Assembly (NCBI GenBank): GCA_963712565.1
Contig: CAVQIP010000016.1
Coordinates: 62,001 to 126,000 of the forward strand
Direction of reading: 5' to 3'
From: VAZQ01 sp963712565
Lineage (GTDB): Bacteria > Pseudomonadota > Alphaproteobacteria > Rhizobiales > Xanthobacteraceae
DNA length: 64,000 nt
Part shown: in pieces, positions 1 to 9,552 of the stretch
How the letters are laid out: the number at the start of each line of letters is the position of its first letter
Position numbering within the stretch: position 1 is the first letter of the stretch
Made by a program: the position numbers and the translations under genes
Notes under the pieces: generated by a model
Seen by the model: only the letters and a program-made list of their open reading frames with translations
What the model was told of the DNA's origin: nothing
Databases searched by the model: none

Positions 1-97
1 CGATGCTCTTCAGCAGGAGTTTGTGCGTCCCGAAATAGCCGAGCACCCCAACGAAGATGACAAAGGCGACGGCGACCCAGAATTCGGCTTCGAACAT
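1..97 (-). CDS. atpF: F0F1 ATP synthase subunit b, N-terminal part
   Basis: The first 32 codons of a leftward gene that runs off the window. The translation begins MFEAEFWVAVAFVIFVGVLG, an acidic start followed by one hydrophobic helix and the GYFGTHKLLL stretch typical of the membrane anchor of subunit b. It lies 8 bp after the b' gene, as expected for the alphaproteobacterial F0 operon, where two b-type stalk subunits (b and b') form a heterodimeric peripheral stator. Only the anchor is visible; the coiled-coil stalk is outside the window. Identity is supported mainly by the anchor sequence plus context. Confidence 0.9.
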   Translation of the reverse strand, partial: MFEAEFWVAVAFVIFVGVLGYFGTHKLLLKSI

Positions 98-105
98 CGA
101 CTTCC

Positions 106-666
106 TCAGCGTTTGAGCACGTTGCTGACGGCTTCGGCGACCTCTTGGCTCGCCGGCGCGATCCCCGTCAGGCGCTCGACGATCGCGCCTGCGGCGTCGC
201 TCGCGATGCCGCGCACATTCGCCATCGCCGCCGATTGCGTCGCGGCGATTGTTTTCTCCGCTTCCGCGATGTGGGCATTGAGTTTCGCATCCACCTCTTT
301 GCGACGGGCATCGGCCGCCGCCGCCGCTTTTTCGCGCGTCTCGTTGGCCAGCGCTTGTGCGCGTCCGCGTGCTTCTGCCAACGCCTTCTCATGCGCCGCG
401 ATGGCGGCGTCGGATGCGTCCTTGAGGCGCTGCGCCTCCGCAAGATCGTCCTCGACGCGCTGGCGGCGAGCTTCCAGGATCGAACCGACGCGGGGCAACG
501 CGATCCGAGACATCAAGAGATAGAGGGCGATGAAAGTCAGCGCGAGCCAGAACAGCTGGGAGGCGAAGGTCTGCGGGTCGAACGGCGGGAACCCGCGACC
601 ATGCTCGCTCGCGGGAATATGCTCGACCGATGCAGTGGGCTGCGCGCTCTTCTGGGCCATCGCCAA
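106..666 (-). CDS. atpF': F0F1 ATP synthase subunit b'
   Basis: 186 aa. After a polar N-terminus of about 30 residues comes one membrane helix (FASQLFWLALTFIALYLLMS), then a long Ala/Glu/Lys/Arg-rich coiled coil to the end. This is the layout of the b' stator subunit, which holds the F1 head against rotation. The extended N-terminus with FPPFDPQTFASQLFWL is characteristic of the b' (AtpX/AtpG) form in alphaproteobacteria and photosynthetic bacteria. It sits between atpE and atpF and is probably cotranscribed with them. Confidence 0.93.
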   Translation of the reverse strand: MAMAQKSAQPTASVEHIPASEHGRGFPPFDPQTFASQLFWLALTFIALYLLMSRIALPRVGSILEARRQRVEDDLAEAQRLKDASDAAIAAHEKALAEARGRAQALANETREKAAAAADARRKEVDAKLNAHIAEAEKTIAATQSAAMANVRGIASDAAGAIVERLTGIAPASQEVAEAVSNVLKR

Positions 667-712
667 CTCCGATCCTTACGCGGCGGCACAGCGCCCGCCA
701 ATCGCCAGATTG

Positions 713-940
713 TTAGAGGGCAAATAGCAGCAACAGCGCAATCAACAGCGAGAAGATGCCGAGTGCCTCGGTCACTGCGAAGCCGAAAATCAGGTTGCCG
801 AACTGGCCCTGCGCGGCCGATGGATTGCGCAATGCGGCCGCGAGATAGTGGCCGAAGAGGGTGCCGACGCCCACGCCGGCGCCGCCCATACCGATACAGG
901 CAATTCCGGCGCCGATCATTTTTGCGGCTTGCGGATCCAT
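713..940 (-). CDS. atpE: F0F1 ATP synthase subunit c
   Basis: 75 aa proteolipid that forms the proton-driven rotor ring. Two hydrophobic helices flank the polar loop RNPSAAQGQF; the conserved loop Arg and the carboxylate of the second helix (Glu58 in AVTEALGIF) are visible. The ATG at 940 gives the standard length and is preceded by a purine-rich GGAGCT ribosome site; a longer in-frame extension upstream has no family support and is rejected. It lies 34 bp after atpB. Confidence 0.97.
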   Translation of the reverse strand: MDPQAAKMIGAGIACIGMGGAGVGVGTLFGHYLAAALRNPSAAQGQFGNLIFGFAVTEALGIFSLLIALLLLFAL

Positions 941-974
941 GAGAGAGCTCCTTTCGAAGTTTGATATGGGCGTG

Positions 975-1721
975 TTAGTGGCCCGGGTGGATGGCATCGT
1001 TAAGATAGATGCAAGTGAGGATCGCGAAGACATAGGCCTGCAAGAATGCCACCAGCAGCTCCAGCGCGGTGAGCGCGACAGTGAGGCCGAGCGGCAAGAT
1101 GGCGCCGAGCCAACCAAGGAAACCGAGCGCGCCCAACATGGTTACGAAACCGCCGAATACTTTCAGCGTGATGTGACCGGCGAGCATGTTGGCGAATAAC
1201 CGCACGCTATGCGAAACCGGACGCGACAGGAACGAAAGCACCTCGATAAACGTCACCAACGGCAGGATGTAGATCGGAATTCCGCTCGGCACGAATAGCC
1301 TAAAGAAGCGCAGACCATTCTTCCAAAAGCCATAGATCAACACCGTGAAGAAGACGAGAAGGGCGAACGAAACGGCGATGATGAGATGGCTGGTGACGGT
1401 GAAGGTAAAGGGAATGATTCCCATCACGTTCAAAACCAGGATGAACATGAAGAGCGAGAACACCAATGGAAAGAATCTCATCCCTTCCGTGCCAGCGGTG
1501 CTTCGCAAGGTGTTGGCGACGAACTCATAGGACATTTCGGCGACCGATTGCAGGCGACCCGGTACCACGGCGCGCGTCCTGGTGGCGCCGAGCATCAGCA
1601 GGAGCAGCAAGAGGAGCCCGATCAGCATGAACAGCGCCGAGTTCGTGAAGGCGATCTCGATGCCGCCAATGCGAGCAATCGGAAATAAATTTTTTATCTC
1701 AAACTGATGGATAGGATCCAC
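975..1721 (-). CDS. atpB: F0F1 ATP synthase subunit a
   Basis: 248 aa integral membrane protein that forms the proton half-channels next to the c-ring. The N-terminus MDPIHQFEI is the usual alphaproteobacterial start. The essential Arg is in SHSVRLFANMLAGH, and the conserved C-terminal helix ALELLVAFLQAYVFA is present. Length matches the family. It is second in the leftward atpI-atpB-atpE-atpF'-atpF operon. Confidence 0.97.
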   Translation of the reverse strand: MDPIHQFEIKNLFPIARIGGIEIAFTNSALFMLIGLLLLLLLMLGATRTRAVVPGRLQSVAEMSYEFVANTLRSTAGTEGMRFFPLVFSLFMFILVLNVMGIIPFTFTVTSHLIIAVSFALLVFFTVLIYGFWKNGLRFFRLFVPSGIPIYILPLVTFIEVLSFLSRPVSHSVRLFANMLAGHITLKVFGGFVTMLGALGFLGWLGAILPLGLTVALTALELLVAFLQAYVFAILTCIYLNDAIHPGH

Positions 1722-1778
1722 GAACCAGTCCCTTCGTCGTGCTCCAGCGCGCTGTATTCAAGTGGAACGCAGCCTTTC

Positions 1779-2156
1779 TCATCGCTTCGAACCGGGCGGG
1801 TCCAAGCTATTGGTCGGAACCACGCCCGCCGCCCGCATCACGTTGAGAACACCCGCCGCGAAGCCGAGCAACAGGAACACAATCATCCCCCACGGCGAGA
1901 TTCCGAGCCAGCGATCGATCAGCCAGCCGACGGCCGCACCTACCAAAACGCCGGCAACAAGCTCGGTCGAGAGCCGAAACCCGCGGGCGATCGCCGATGG
2001 GTCGGCGGTCGGACGGGGACCCGGGCTGCTTTCGGAGGGACGGGCGCGGTGGACCTGGCCGAGCCGTTCGCCGAGACGCTTGAACCTCACGGACAGCGCC
2101 GCCTCGTCGGCGGGCGGTTGTTGGCGATCACCTTTTTCGCGTGCGTCGTCGGCCAT
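1779..2156 (-). CDS. atpI: ATP synthase protein I
   Basis: 125 aa. A polar, Pro/Arg-rich N-terminal half is followed by two hydrophobic helices (ELVAGVLVGAAVGWLIDRW and MIVFLLLGFAAGVLNVMR) joined by a short loop containing GISPWG, the signature of AtpI/Fo-associated proteins. AtpI helps assemble the c-ring and is not a catalytic subunit. It is first in the F0 operon, so the operon promoter should lie in 2157-2510, reading left. Confidence 0.93.
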   Translation of the reverse strand: MADDAREKGDRQQPPADEAALSVRFKRLGERLGQVHRARPSESSPGPRPTADPSAIARGFRLSTELVAGVLVGAAVGWLIDRWLGISPWGMIVFLLLGFAAGVLNVMRAAGVVPTNSLDPPGSKR

Positions 2157-2510
2157 GCTTTCGACACCCGCGACGGTTCAGGCAAGATCGCAACGCTTCC
2201 GCCGCCCCAAGGCCGGGCGGACCATACTGACTGGGTTTATCTGAGTCAAGAATGGGTGCGCTTGCGGTAAGTTGCTGAAAACCAAATTGAATCACCCAGT
2301 TGCCGAAGCATGCAACGAGCTCTATTTCGGGCCAATCCAACGCTGCGATGAACGATCTTCGGGCACCAGTGCGCGACCGCATCATTGCTGCTCCTTGACC
2401 CAACGAGGCGGCGGGCGGCGTTCCGCATTTGCCCCGTATCGGCATTGCGCGAGTTGCCATTGCGCGGCTGCACCGCCATCGCTATGGACGGGGCCCCAAG
2501 GAGGCTCCGC
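2157..2510. other. Intergenic region, atp promoter region
   Basis: 354 bp between two divergent units (atpI leftward, exported protein rightward). It should carry the atp operon promoter and the promoter of the rightward gene. I cannot define convincing -35/-10 boxes by eye. The only clear signal is the AAGGAGG ribosome site at about 2498-2504 for the gene starting at 2511. No good coding capacity was seen. Confidence 0.5.
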
Positions 2511-2972
2511 ATGATGCGCACGGCTTTGTTCATGGTCGCCGGACTAGCGCTGGCCGGGCCGGCTCCGGCCCAGACCACGCCGCCCGAGGGTGATGATACC
2601 CGCTACACCTTCAATCGAACCGACGACGGTTATCTGCGTCTCGACGGGCGTACCGGCCGAGTGTCGATGTGTACTCGCCGACCGGTGGGTTGGGCGTGTC
2701 AGTCGGTGCCAGACGAACGCAGCGCACTTGAAGCAGAGATCGCGCGGCTACAAGGCGAGAACGTTGCGCTCAAAAAGGAACTCATCGCGCATAACCTGCC
2801 GCTGCCAGGTGCGATCAAACCGGAACCGCCGGCCGCCAAGCCGGAGGAGCCGCGGCTGCAACTGCCGCAGGATGCCGATCTCAACAAGGTGGTGAATTTC
2901 ATGGAGAAGGTTTGGCGCCGCCTCGTCGAGATGATCGTGACGCTGCAGAAGGACATTCGTAACAAAACCTGA
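2511..2972 (+). CDS. Exported protein of unknown function with coiled coil
   Basis: 153 aa. The ATG at 2511 has a strong AAGGAGG 7 bp upstream. A signal peptide covers roughly residues 1-21 (cleavage near PAPAQ). A compact region with DGYLRLDGRTGRVSMC and a second Cys in GWACQSVP follows, then a coiled coil (residues about 75-95), a Pro-rich linker, and a C-terminal amphipathic helix. Small envelope proteins of this plan are common in rhizobia but have no assigned function. Its stop overlaps the start of the next gene by one base, so the two are probably translated together. Confidence 0.8.
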   Translation: MMRTALFMVAGLALAGPAPAQTTPPEGDDTRYTFNRTDDGYLRLDGRTGRVSMCTRRPVGWACQSVPDERSALEAEIARLQGENVALKKELIAHNLPLPGAIKPEPPAAKPEEPRLQLPQDADLNKVVNFMEKVWRRLVEMIVTLQKDIRNKT

Positions 2973-3460
2973 TGGCCTGTCCCGTCTACGAGGCGGCCAT
3001 GAGCGGTCAGTTATCTCCCGTCACCAGCATCGCGCCCGCGACCGTCGCGGTGGCAACCCTCCTGGTCGAGACTCGCGGGCAGGGGTTCGTTGAAATCACC
3101 CGCGATGCGGCCCGGTTTATCGCTGAGGCGCGGGCGAAAGATGGCGCGCTGCTGATGTTCATAAGGCATACCTCGGCCTCTCTCCTGATCCAGGAAAATG
3201 CCGATGCAGACGTGCGTTTAGATCTTGCAACCGCGCTAGACCGTCTTGCGCCCGCCGATGCTTCCTGGGTCCACGACGTCGAGGGTCCCGACGACATGCC
3301 GGCACATGTAAAGACCATGCTCACCGGCGTGTCACTCCACGTCCCCGTGACCGACGGCGTCCTCGCGCTCGGAACGTGGCAGGGTATCTATATCGCGGAG
3401 CACCGCACGCGGCCGCACCGGCGCGAGGTCCTGCTGCAATTCATCGGCAGCAGGCGGTGA
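2972..3460 (+). CDS. yjbQ: YjbQ / UPF0047 family protein
   Basis: 162 aa (153 aa if the second Met, at 2999, is used). The family signature RHTSASLLIQENAD and the later segments VEGPDDMPAH, GTWQGIYIAEHR are all present, and the length is normal for the family. Some members have secondary thiamine-phosphate synthase activity, but the physiological substrate is unclear. The His residues of HTSAS, DMPAH and AEHR are the likely metal-binding set. It is coupled to the upstream exported protein by a 1-bp TGATG overlap. Confidence 0.92.
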   Translation: MACPVYEAAMSGQLSPVTSIAPATVAVATLLVETRGQGFVEITRDAARFIAEARAKDGALLMFIRHTSASLLIQENADADVRLDLATALDRLAPADASWVHDVEGPDDMPAHVKTMLTGVSLHVPVTDGVLALGTWQGIYIAEHRTRPHRREVLLQFIGSRR

Positions 3461-3647
3461 GCGGTTTCGCGTGGGTGGTGAAACGGATGAGAAGATGCGG
3501 GCTGCGATTGTCGCCGGAAGCGCAACGGAGTTATTCGGGGGTCCTCAGGACCATCGATCGAGCCGGCGGTCAGCGGCGTGGTGAGCCACGCACGGTGGAA
3601 ATTGTGCTATATTGTTCCGAGGGCCAAGAGAAACGTAGAAGCGAAAC

Positions 3648-4328
3648 ATGAAACGATTGGGCAACTCGGCACGCTTGGTCATCGCGGACGACCATCCGCT
3701 GTTTCGCGGAGCTCTGCGCGAGGCAGTTTCGGGTCTGTTCGAGGATGTCCAGATTGCCGAGGCAGGATCGTTTGAGGATGTGGCCAAGCTGCTCGAGCGC
3801 GGCGGGGACATCGATCTCATTCTACTTGACCTGACCATGCCTGGCGTGCGCGGATTCTCCGGTCTCATGTACCTGCGTGCGCAATATCCAAGCGTACCGA
3901 TCGTCGTGGTCTCCGCCAACGACGATCCCGGTGTGATTCGCCGCTGCATGGACTTCGGAGCCCTGGGCTTCATCCCCAAAACGCTCGGCATCGAGGCGAT
4001 GCGCAGCGCGATCGCGCGTGTGTTCGAGGGGGACGTTTGGACCCCTCCCGACATCGACCTCGGAGCCGGTTCGGATGCCGAAACGACCGGCCTGATGACA
4101 CGACTTGCATCCTTGACGCCGCAGCAGGTGCGCGTGCTGATGATGCTCTCGGAGGGCTTGCTCAACAAGCAGATCGCCTATGAGCTCAGCGTCTCCGAAG
4201 CGACCGTCAAGGCACACGTATCGGCGATACTGCAAAAACTCGGCGTCGAAAGCCGCACGCAAGCGGTGATTGCCGCCTCGAAGATCGAGCTCGGCCAGTG
4301 GCCGCAGATGGCGAGCGCTGGGCACTAA
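3648..4328 (+). CDS. LuxR/NarL-type response regulator
   Basis: 226 aa. The receiver domain (about residues 8-125) has the acidic pair in IADDHPLF, the phospho-acceptor Asp61 in LLDLTMPG, and a Lys in GFIPKTLG. The LuxR helix-turn-helix is at about 155-205 (LTPQQVRVLMMLSEGLLNKQ, then SEATVKAHVSAILQKLGV). It converges on a hybrid histidine kinase 64 bp downstream. That pairing resembles FIST/SSS-type sensor and NarL-type regulator pairs controlling carbon metabolism, so the kinase is the best candidate partner (inference). Confidence 0.92.
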   Translation: MKRLGNSARLVIADDHPLFRGALREAVSGLFEDVQIAEAGSFEDVAKLLERGGDIDLILLDLTMPGVRGFSGLMYLRAQYPSVPIVVVSANDDPGVIRRCMDFGALGFIPKTLGIEAMRSAIARVFEGDVWTPPDIDLGAGSDAETTGLMTRLASLTPQQVRVLMMLSEGLLNKQIAYELSVSEATVKAHVSAILQKLGVESRTQAVIAASKIELGQWPQMASAGH

Positions 4329-4392
4329 TTTGCGGCGGGTTGTTCCGATTTTCCCGATCGGGACGCGCACGGTTGTAGAGGCAGATCCGAAG

Positions 4393-7300
4393 CTACTCCG
4401 CCGCTGCGACCCGCTGCATGCGCCACTGTGTCAGTAGTGCACGCAATGCCGCTGGTTTGACCGGCTTGTTAAGCAGTTGGATGCCATTGGCGCGAGCGTC
4501 CTCGCGCACATACGGGCTCCGATCGGCGGTAATCAGGATCGCCGTGATGTCGGCGCCGAAGCGCCGACGCAGCTCCTTGATCGCCGCGATGCCGTTGCCG
4601 TCATCGAGGTGGTAATCGACCAGGAGGCCATCGGGCGATACCTTGGTGTCCGCAATGACCGCGATCGCCGCCTTGAGATCAGGCGCCTTGAACACCCGGC
4701 AGCCCCAGCCGCCAAGAAGCGTTTCCATGCCATCGAGAATCGCGAGATCATTGTCGATGCACAAAATGGTGATCCCGGAGAGCTGCACGCGAGCCACTTT
4801 TCTCGACACGCGATGCGGCTGAGTCACGGGGACCACAGCGGAAAGTGGCACTTCGACGGAGAATCGAGAGCCGCGGTCGACCGACGAGATGACGGTGATC
4901 TTGTAGTCAAGAACTCGTGCGATGCGTTCCACGATCGAAAGGCCAAGCCCCAAGCCGCGGGCGACCTTGGCGCCCTGATCGAGCCGTTGAAATTCCTGGA
5001 AAATCGCCCGTTTCTTCGAAGCAGGAATGCCGAGCCCGGTGTCGCAGACGTCGATGCGTAGCCGTCCGCGGCTGCGCCGACAACCGACCAGCACACGACC
5101 CTTGGGCGTATACTTTACGGCATTGGAAACGAGATTTTGTAATAGTCGTCGCAGCAATCGCCGGTCGGATTCCACGGGCAGTGAGCAAGGTACGAACTTT
5201 AGGCTTAAGCCCTTCTCCTGGGCAAGCGGCGTGAACTCCACCTCCAGCTGACGCAAGAGCTCGTCAACGCGAAAGCTGACGATTTCCGGTTTCATTGCGC
5301 CGGCATCAAGCCGGGAAATGTCGAGCAGCGCCCCCAATATTTCTTCAACAGCGTCAAGCGAGGCGTCGATATTGCCGACCAGGAGGGCGTCACTCCCGCC
5401 ACCTTGTCGCTCCACCAGACTGGTGACGTAAAGGCGTGCGGCGTTGAGCGGCTGCAGTATGTCGTGGCTCGCCGCTGCGAGGAAGCGGGTCTTGGAAATG
5501 TTGGCCTGTTCCGCCTCGCCCTTGGCGCGGCCGAGCTCGGTGTTGAGACGGGTCAATTCTTCCGTGCGCTCCCTCACCCGCCGTTCTAGCGACTCGTTGG
5601 CACGTTCGAGCTCCTCGGCCGCCTTAACGCTTGGGGTGATGTCGGTGTAGGTCGTGACGATGCCGCCGTCCGGCATGGGGTTCGCGCGCACCTCCATGAC
5701 CAGATCGCGCTCAGCGAACCGCTCCAAGAACGGCTCGCTGCTGGCCACATAGCGTCCGAGCCGTTCGCGTACGAGCGCATCGGCGGCGGCTGTGTCGGAG
5801 GTGCTATGCTCGGCATGGAAGCGCAGGATATGGTCGAGCCCGGTGCCGACCCGGGTCAGTTGCGGCGGCAGTGCGAGGATTTCCCCGAACTGACGGTTCC
5901 AACAGACGAGGTTAAGGCTCTTGTCGAACACCGCAATGCCTTGGCGCACATGGTCGAGCGCGGTCTGCAAAATCTCCCGGTTGTAATGGATGGCTGCATT
6001 GGCGTCGTCGAGAAGTTTAAGCGCGGCCTTGGTCGACACCGTACGCTTGCGCAAAAGAAGCGAGAGCACGAGACGGGACGACGCTGCGCCGATCGCCGAG
6101 GCAAGTAAATGTTCGGCGTAGCGCAGGAGTTGGAAGTCCGCCTCGGCCTTCGGATCAATGTTGATGCCACGGGTCAGGGCGTAGCTGTCGAATGAGGTGC
6201 GTGCGCGCTCCTCGCCGAGATAGCGGGCGACGGTAGTCGTCAATTCGTCGACGGTCACCGAGGAGCGCCAGAGCCGAAAGCTGGGAGGAATCGGGGTCAG
6301 GTCGGAAGGAACGAACAAGTCTGCCTGCAGTCGCTCGATCGACGCCGGCGCGCGCCCGAGTGAGAACACGACATAGGCAAGGACATTCAGCAATAGACTC
6401 CAGATCACGCCGTGGGCGAGGGGCGGTAGATCGAGTCCGATGAGCGCCTGCGGGCGCAGCAGCGCTACTCCCCAAGGGCCGTGCGAGAACAAATTCTGGC
6501 CGACGAGACCGGCGTCTGCCAGGCTCGGCAACAACAGGGTATAGGCCCAGGCCAGGATCCCGACCGTCATCCCCGCCAGCGCACCGCGCGCGGTGCCCTT
6601 GCGCCAGATCAGTCCGCCGAAAAAAGCGGGTGCGAGCTGCGCAATCGCTGCGAAGGACAACAATCCGATCGAGGCAAGCTGCGCATCGCCTGCCAGGCGA
6701 TAATACACATAGGCGAGAAGCAGGATGACGAAGATCGCCATTCGCCGTACGGTGAGCAACACACGACCGATATTGTCGCGCCCGGTAATCAAGGTTTCGC
6801 GTCGCTGCAACACCAGCGGCATGAGGATGTCGTTGGATACCATGATGGCGAGCGCGACCAATTCTACGATCACCATCGCGGTCGCTGCCGAAAGGCCGCC
6901 CACAAAGGCTGCGATCGTGAACAGGTCGGAATGCGCCGCAAGCGGCAAGGCCAACACGAACATGTCGCTGTCGACCTGTTTGGATGTGAACGTCAGCAGG
7001 CCAGCCAATGCGATCGGCACGACGAATAGATTGATCAGCACGAGATAGAGGGGGAACAGCCAGGAAGCGCGCTTGATCTCGTCCTCGCTGTTGTTCTCGA
7101 CCACGGTGACGTGGAATTGCCGCGGCAGCAGCACGATGGCGAACAGCGACAGCAGTGTCATCGCAAGGAGCGTGCCGAGTACCGGCTCGCGGGTGAGCAG
7201 CGCGGCCGTGTTGGGCCGCTCCAAGGCCTGGGCAAAGAGTGCCAGTGGCCCATCGAACATCCAGAAAGTGACAAATACGCCGACTCCGACGAAGGCGACC

Positions 7301-7914
7301 AGCTTGACCAGCAATTCGGTGGCGATCGCCAGCATTAGTCCGTCCTGATGTTCGGTGGCATCGATATGGCGCGTACCGAACAACACGGCAAAAATCGCCA
7401 TCGCCACCGCGACGTATAGCGCGATGTCGCCCAAAACGGGTTGCATCGCATCGCTGGCGGGTCCGATATGGACAAGAATCGTAGTCAGTGACGACGACAC
7501 CGCTTTGAGCTGAAGCGCGATGTAGGGAATCGTGCCGATGATCGCGATTAGCGCGACGGTGGCGGCGACAGTCTGGGCTTTGCCGTAGCGAGCAGCGATG
7601 AAATCGGCGATCGACGTGATGTTTTGCGCCTTAGCGAGTCGCACGATGCGCATGATGAGCGGCGAGCATAGGCCGATCATCAGGATCGGGCCGAGATAAA
7701 TCGTCAAGAAATCGAAGCCGGTGCGTGAGGCAAGCCCGACCGATCCGAAGAACGTCCAGGAGGTGCAGTAGATCGCAAGCGAGAGAGGATAGATGAAGTG
7801 CCGCCAATGGCCTACGCGGCCGAACTGCCGCGTCCGATCCCCATAGCTTGCGACCACGAACAAGAGGCCGATATAGCCGAGTGCGACGGCGATAACGATC
7901 CAGCCTGTCAGCAT
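4393..7914 (-). CDS. Hybrid histidine kinase with Na+/solute symporter input domain
   Basis: 1173 aa from the ATG at 7914, which begins MLTGWIVIAVALGYIGLL; an open extension further upstream is low-complexity and rejected. Domains in order: a 12-13 helix SSS-family module (about 1-510); a PAS domain (about 650-750, GIAVFDKSLNLVCWN); a coiled coil; HisKA with the phospho-acceptor His near residue 816 in SHDILQPLNAARLYV; HATPase with NLVSNAVKYTPKG (about 930) and GLGLGLSIVERIA; and a C-terminal receiver with Asp near 1100 in LLVDYHLDDG. This is the architecture of CbrA-like and NahK/ErcS-like sensors, in which transport or binding may tune the kinase. It converges on the LuxR-type regulator. 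Confidence 0.93.
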   Translation of the reverse strand: MLTGWIVIAVALGYIGLLFVVASYGDRTRQFGRVGHWRHFIYPLSLAIYCTSWTFFGSVGLASRTGFDFLTIYLGPILMIGLCSPLIMRIVRLAKAQNITSIADFIAARYGKAQTVAATVALIAIIGTIPYIALQLKAVSSSLTTILVHIGPASDAMQPVLGDIALYVAVAMAIFAVLFGTRHIDATEHQDGLMLAIATELLVKLVAFVGVGVFVTFWMFDGPLALFAQALERPNTAALLTREPVLGTLLAMTLLSLFAIVLLPRQFHVTVVENNSEDEIKRASWLFPLYLVLINLFVVPIALAGLLTFTSKQVDSDMFVLALPLAAHSDLFTIAAFVGGLSAATAMVIVELVALAIMVSNDILMPLVLQRRETLITGRDNIGRVLLTVRRMAIFVILLLAYVYYRLAGDAQLASIGLLSFAAIAQLAPAFFGGLIWRKGTARGALAGMTVGILAWAYTLLLPSLADAGLVGQNLFSHGPWGVALLRPQALIGLDLPPLAHGVIWSLLLNVLAYVVFSLGRAPASIERLQADLFVPSDLTPIPPSFRLWRSSVTVDELTTTVARYLGEERARTSFDSYALTRGINIDPKAEADFQLLRYAEHLLASAIGAASSRLVLSLLLRKRTVSTKAALKLLDDANAAIHYNREILQTALDHVRQGIAVFDKSLNLVCWNRQFGEILALPPQLTRVGTGLDHILRFHAEHSTSDTAAADALVRERLGRYVASSEPFLERFAERDLVMEVRANPMPDGGIVTTYTDITPSVKAAEELERANESLERRVRERTEELTRLNTELGRAKGEAEQANISKTRFLAAASHDILQPLNAARLYVTSLVERQGGGSDALLVGNIDASLDAVEEILGALLDISRLDAGAMKPEIVSFRVDELLRQLEVEFTPLAQEKGLSLKFVPCSLPVESDRRLLRRLLQNLVSNAVKYTPKGRVLVGCRRSRGRLRIDVCDTGLGIPASKKRAIFQEFQRLDQGAKVARGLGLGLSIVERIARVLDYKITVISSVDRGSRFSVEVPLSAVVPVTQPHRVSRKVARVQLSGITILCIDNDLAILDGMETLLGGWGCRVFKAPDLKAAIAVIADTKVSPDGLLVDYHLDDGNGIAAIKELRRRFGADITAILITADRSPYVREDARANGIQLLNKPVKPAALRALLTQWRMQRVAAAE

Positions 7915-8299
7915 GAGGGTTCCGCAGTCCTTCGGGCGCGGGGGCCAAGATACCATTCTACCGTACGGGGGGTCCGGCGAGAATATCGTTGTCCGGCTGG
8001 TTGCAGGCGTCGGAGCCGCGAGGAAATTTTTGCTGGCCGATCGACAGTCGCAGGTACCGGCGATGTCCGCCGCGCGCTCATCAAATAGGCGGGCGTGCGG
8101 CACGCGGCCGACCCGACGCGCATCGAGCTGAGCGAAGAGCTAAGCCACGAGAGCGATTTTCAGCAAGAGTGCTACGCAGGCGCTGATCCGTACAGTCATT
8201 TGACGCCGCGAGCCGCACCGGGCATTGATCACGGACAAGAGCGGACGACGGACGCGGGCCTTGTCTCGTGCGGCCTGAACGTCCAAGACCAATCGATCG
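7915..8299. other. Divergent intergenic region
   Basis: 385 bp between the leftward kinase gene and the rightward AbrB-family gene. It presumably holds both promoters. Open frames here have the biased composition of non-coding GC-rich DNA and no ribosome sites, and no palindrome or terminator stands out. Confidence 0.4.
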
Positions 8300-9406
8300 A
8301 TGCCATCTTTCTCCCCCCTTTTGCGCGAGCTCTTGCAGGTTGCCGAGACCCTGTTCATTGCGACGGGGGGCGGCTTGGCCTTCTATTTGATCGGCTTTCC
8401 TGGCGGACTGGTCTCGGGATCGATGCTGACGGTTGCGGTCGCGGCGCTCGCCGGCCGTCCCATGAAAATACCGCTGCCGCTGGCGCGCCTGTGCTTTGTC
8501 CTTGTCGGTATTCTGCTGGGCGCAGTGATCACGCCGGAAACGCTCAACGGAATTGCAACTTGGCCGCTGAGCGTCGCACTTCTCGTGGTCGCCGCCATCT
8601 GCATGATGACCGCCACCGCGTGTTACCTGCGCTTGGTGCACGGTTGGGACCCGTTGTCGGCGTTGCTCGGGGCCAGCCCCGGCTCGATGGCGCAAGTGAT
8701 GGCGCTGTCGGCGGAGTTTGGTGCCGATGTACGCGGGATAGCTATCGTGCATGTGATGCGCGTGCTGTTGATCGTGCTTGGTCTGCCCGCGGGACTCGCG
8801 CTGTTCGGGTCAACGGTGGAAGCCGTCGCGTCGATGCGGGCCGCGGCTGAATTCTCGCTGATCGAGCTTGCGGTCCTGGTGACGGTATCCAGCGTTACGG
8901 CGCTCGCTATGCTGCGCATCAGGTTTCCGGGCGGCCTCCTGTTCGGCGCCATGGCCGGCTCCGGATTTCTTCATGGCACGGGCTTGATCCATGTTTCGTT
9001 GCCGTGGTGGGCTGGTAGTGGCGCGGTGCTTACGCTGGGCGCGGTCGCGGGAGCCAGGTTCGCCAACACGAACCCCAGAATCCTGTTGAGCCATCTTGGT
9101 GCTGCCTTCGGCTCCTTTGCCGTCGCAGCCGTCGTTGCGGCATCATTCGCGCTGCTGGTACTGGCGCTGCTGCCGTTTCGGATTGCCGACGTCATTGTGG
9201 CCTTCGCGCCGGGCGCGCAGGACACGATGATGGTGCTCGCGCTCGCGATGCACCTCGATCCGGTCTATGTAGGGGCGCATCACCTCGCGCGGTTCCTGGC
9301 GGTGAGCTTCTCGGTCGCCGTGGTGGCGCGGCGCCTCGTCCGTCGTCTCCCCGCTCAGCCGCGCGAACGTTGGAAGCGGCCGGGGCAGGGCGCCTTTGAT
9401 GATTGA
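8300..9406 (+). CDS. AbrB family (ammonia monooxygenase-related) membrane protein
   Basis: 368 aa with about 10 hydrophobic helices in two similar halves. Repeated family motifs include FPGGLVSGSML in the first half and FPGGLLFGAMAGSGFLHG in the second, plus LLGASPGSMAQVMALS and FAPGAQDTMMVLALAM, which mark the AbrB/PF05145 family. The family is often annotated as a putative ammonia monooxygenase, but it is a membrane protein of unproven, probably transport, function and is not the AMO enzyme. The ribosome site is weak. It stands alone between the kinase and hemA. Confidence 0.88.
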   Translation: MPSFSPLLRELLQVAETLFIATGGGLAFYLIGFPGGLVSGSMLTVAVAALAGRPMKIPLPLARLCFVLVGILLGAVITPETLNGIATWPLSVALLVVAAICMMTATACYLRLVHGWDPLSALLGASPGSMAQVMALSAEFGADVRGIAIVHVMRVLLIVLGLPAGLALFGSTVEAVASMRAAAEFSLIELAVLVTVSSVTALAMLRIRFPGGLLFGAMAGSGFLHGTGLIHVSLPWWAGSGAVLTLGAVAGARFANTNPRILLSHLGAAFGSFAVAAVVAASFALLVLALLPFRIADVIVAFAPGAQDTMMVLALAMHLDPVYVGAHHLARFLAVSFSVAVVARRLVRRLPAQPRERWKRPGQGAFDD

Positions 9407-9552
9407 GGACACAGCGCAGGCTCGCGCCCGATCTCGTGGCTACACCGGCAGCGTTGCGTGCGGCCGCCGATTATGGGCCGACCTACTTGCATTGCTTGGA
9501 GGCGCAGCCGGCATTTGCCCGGCAAGAAGCCGAGCGCATCGGATGCGCGGGC

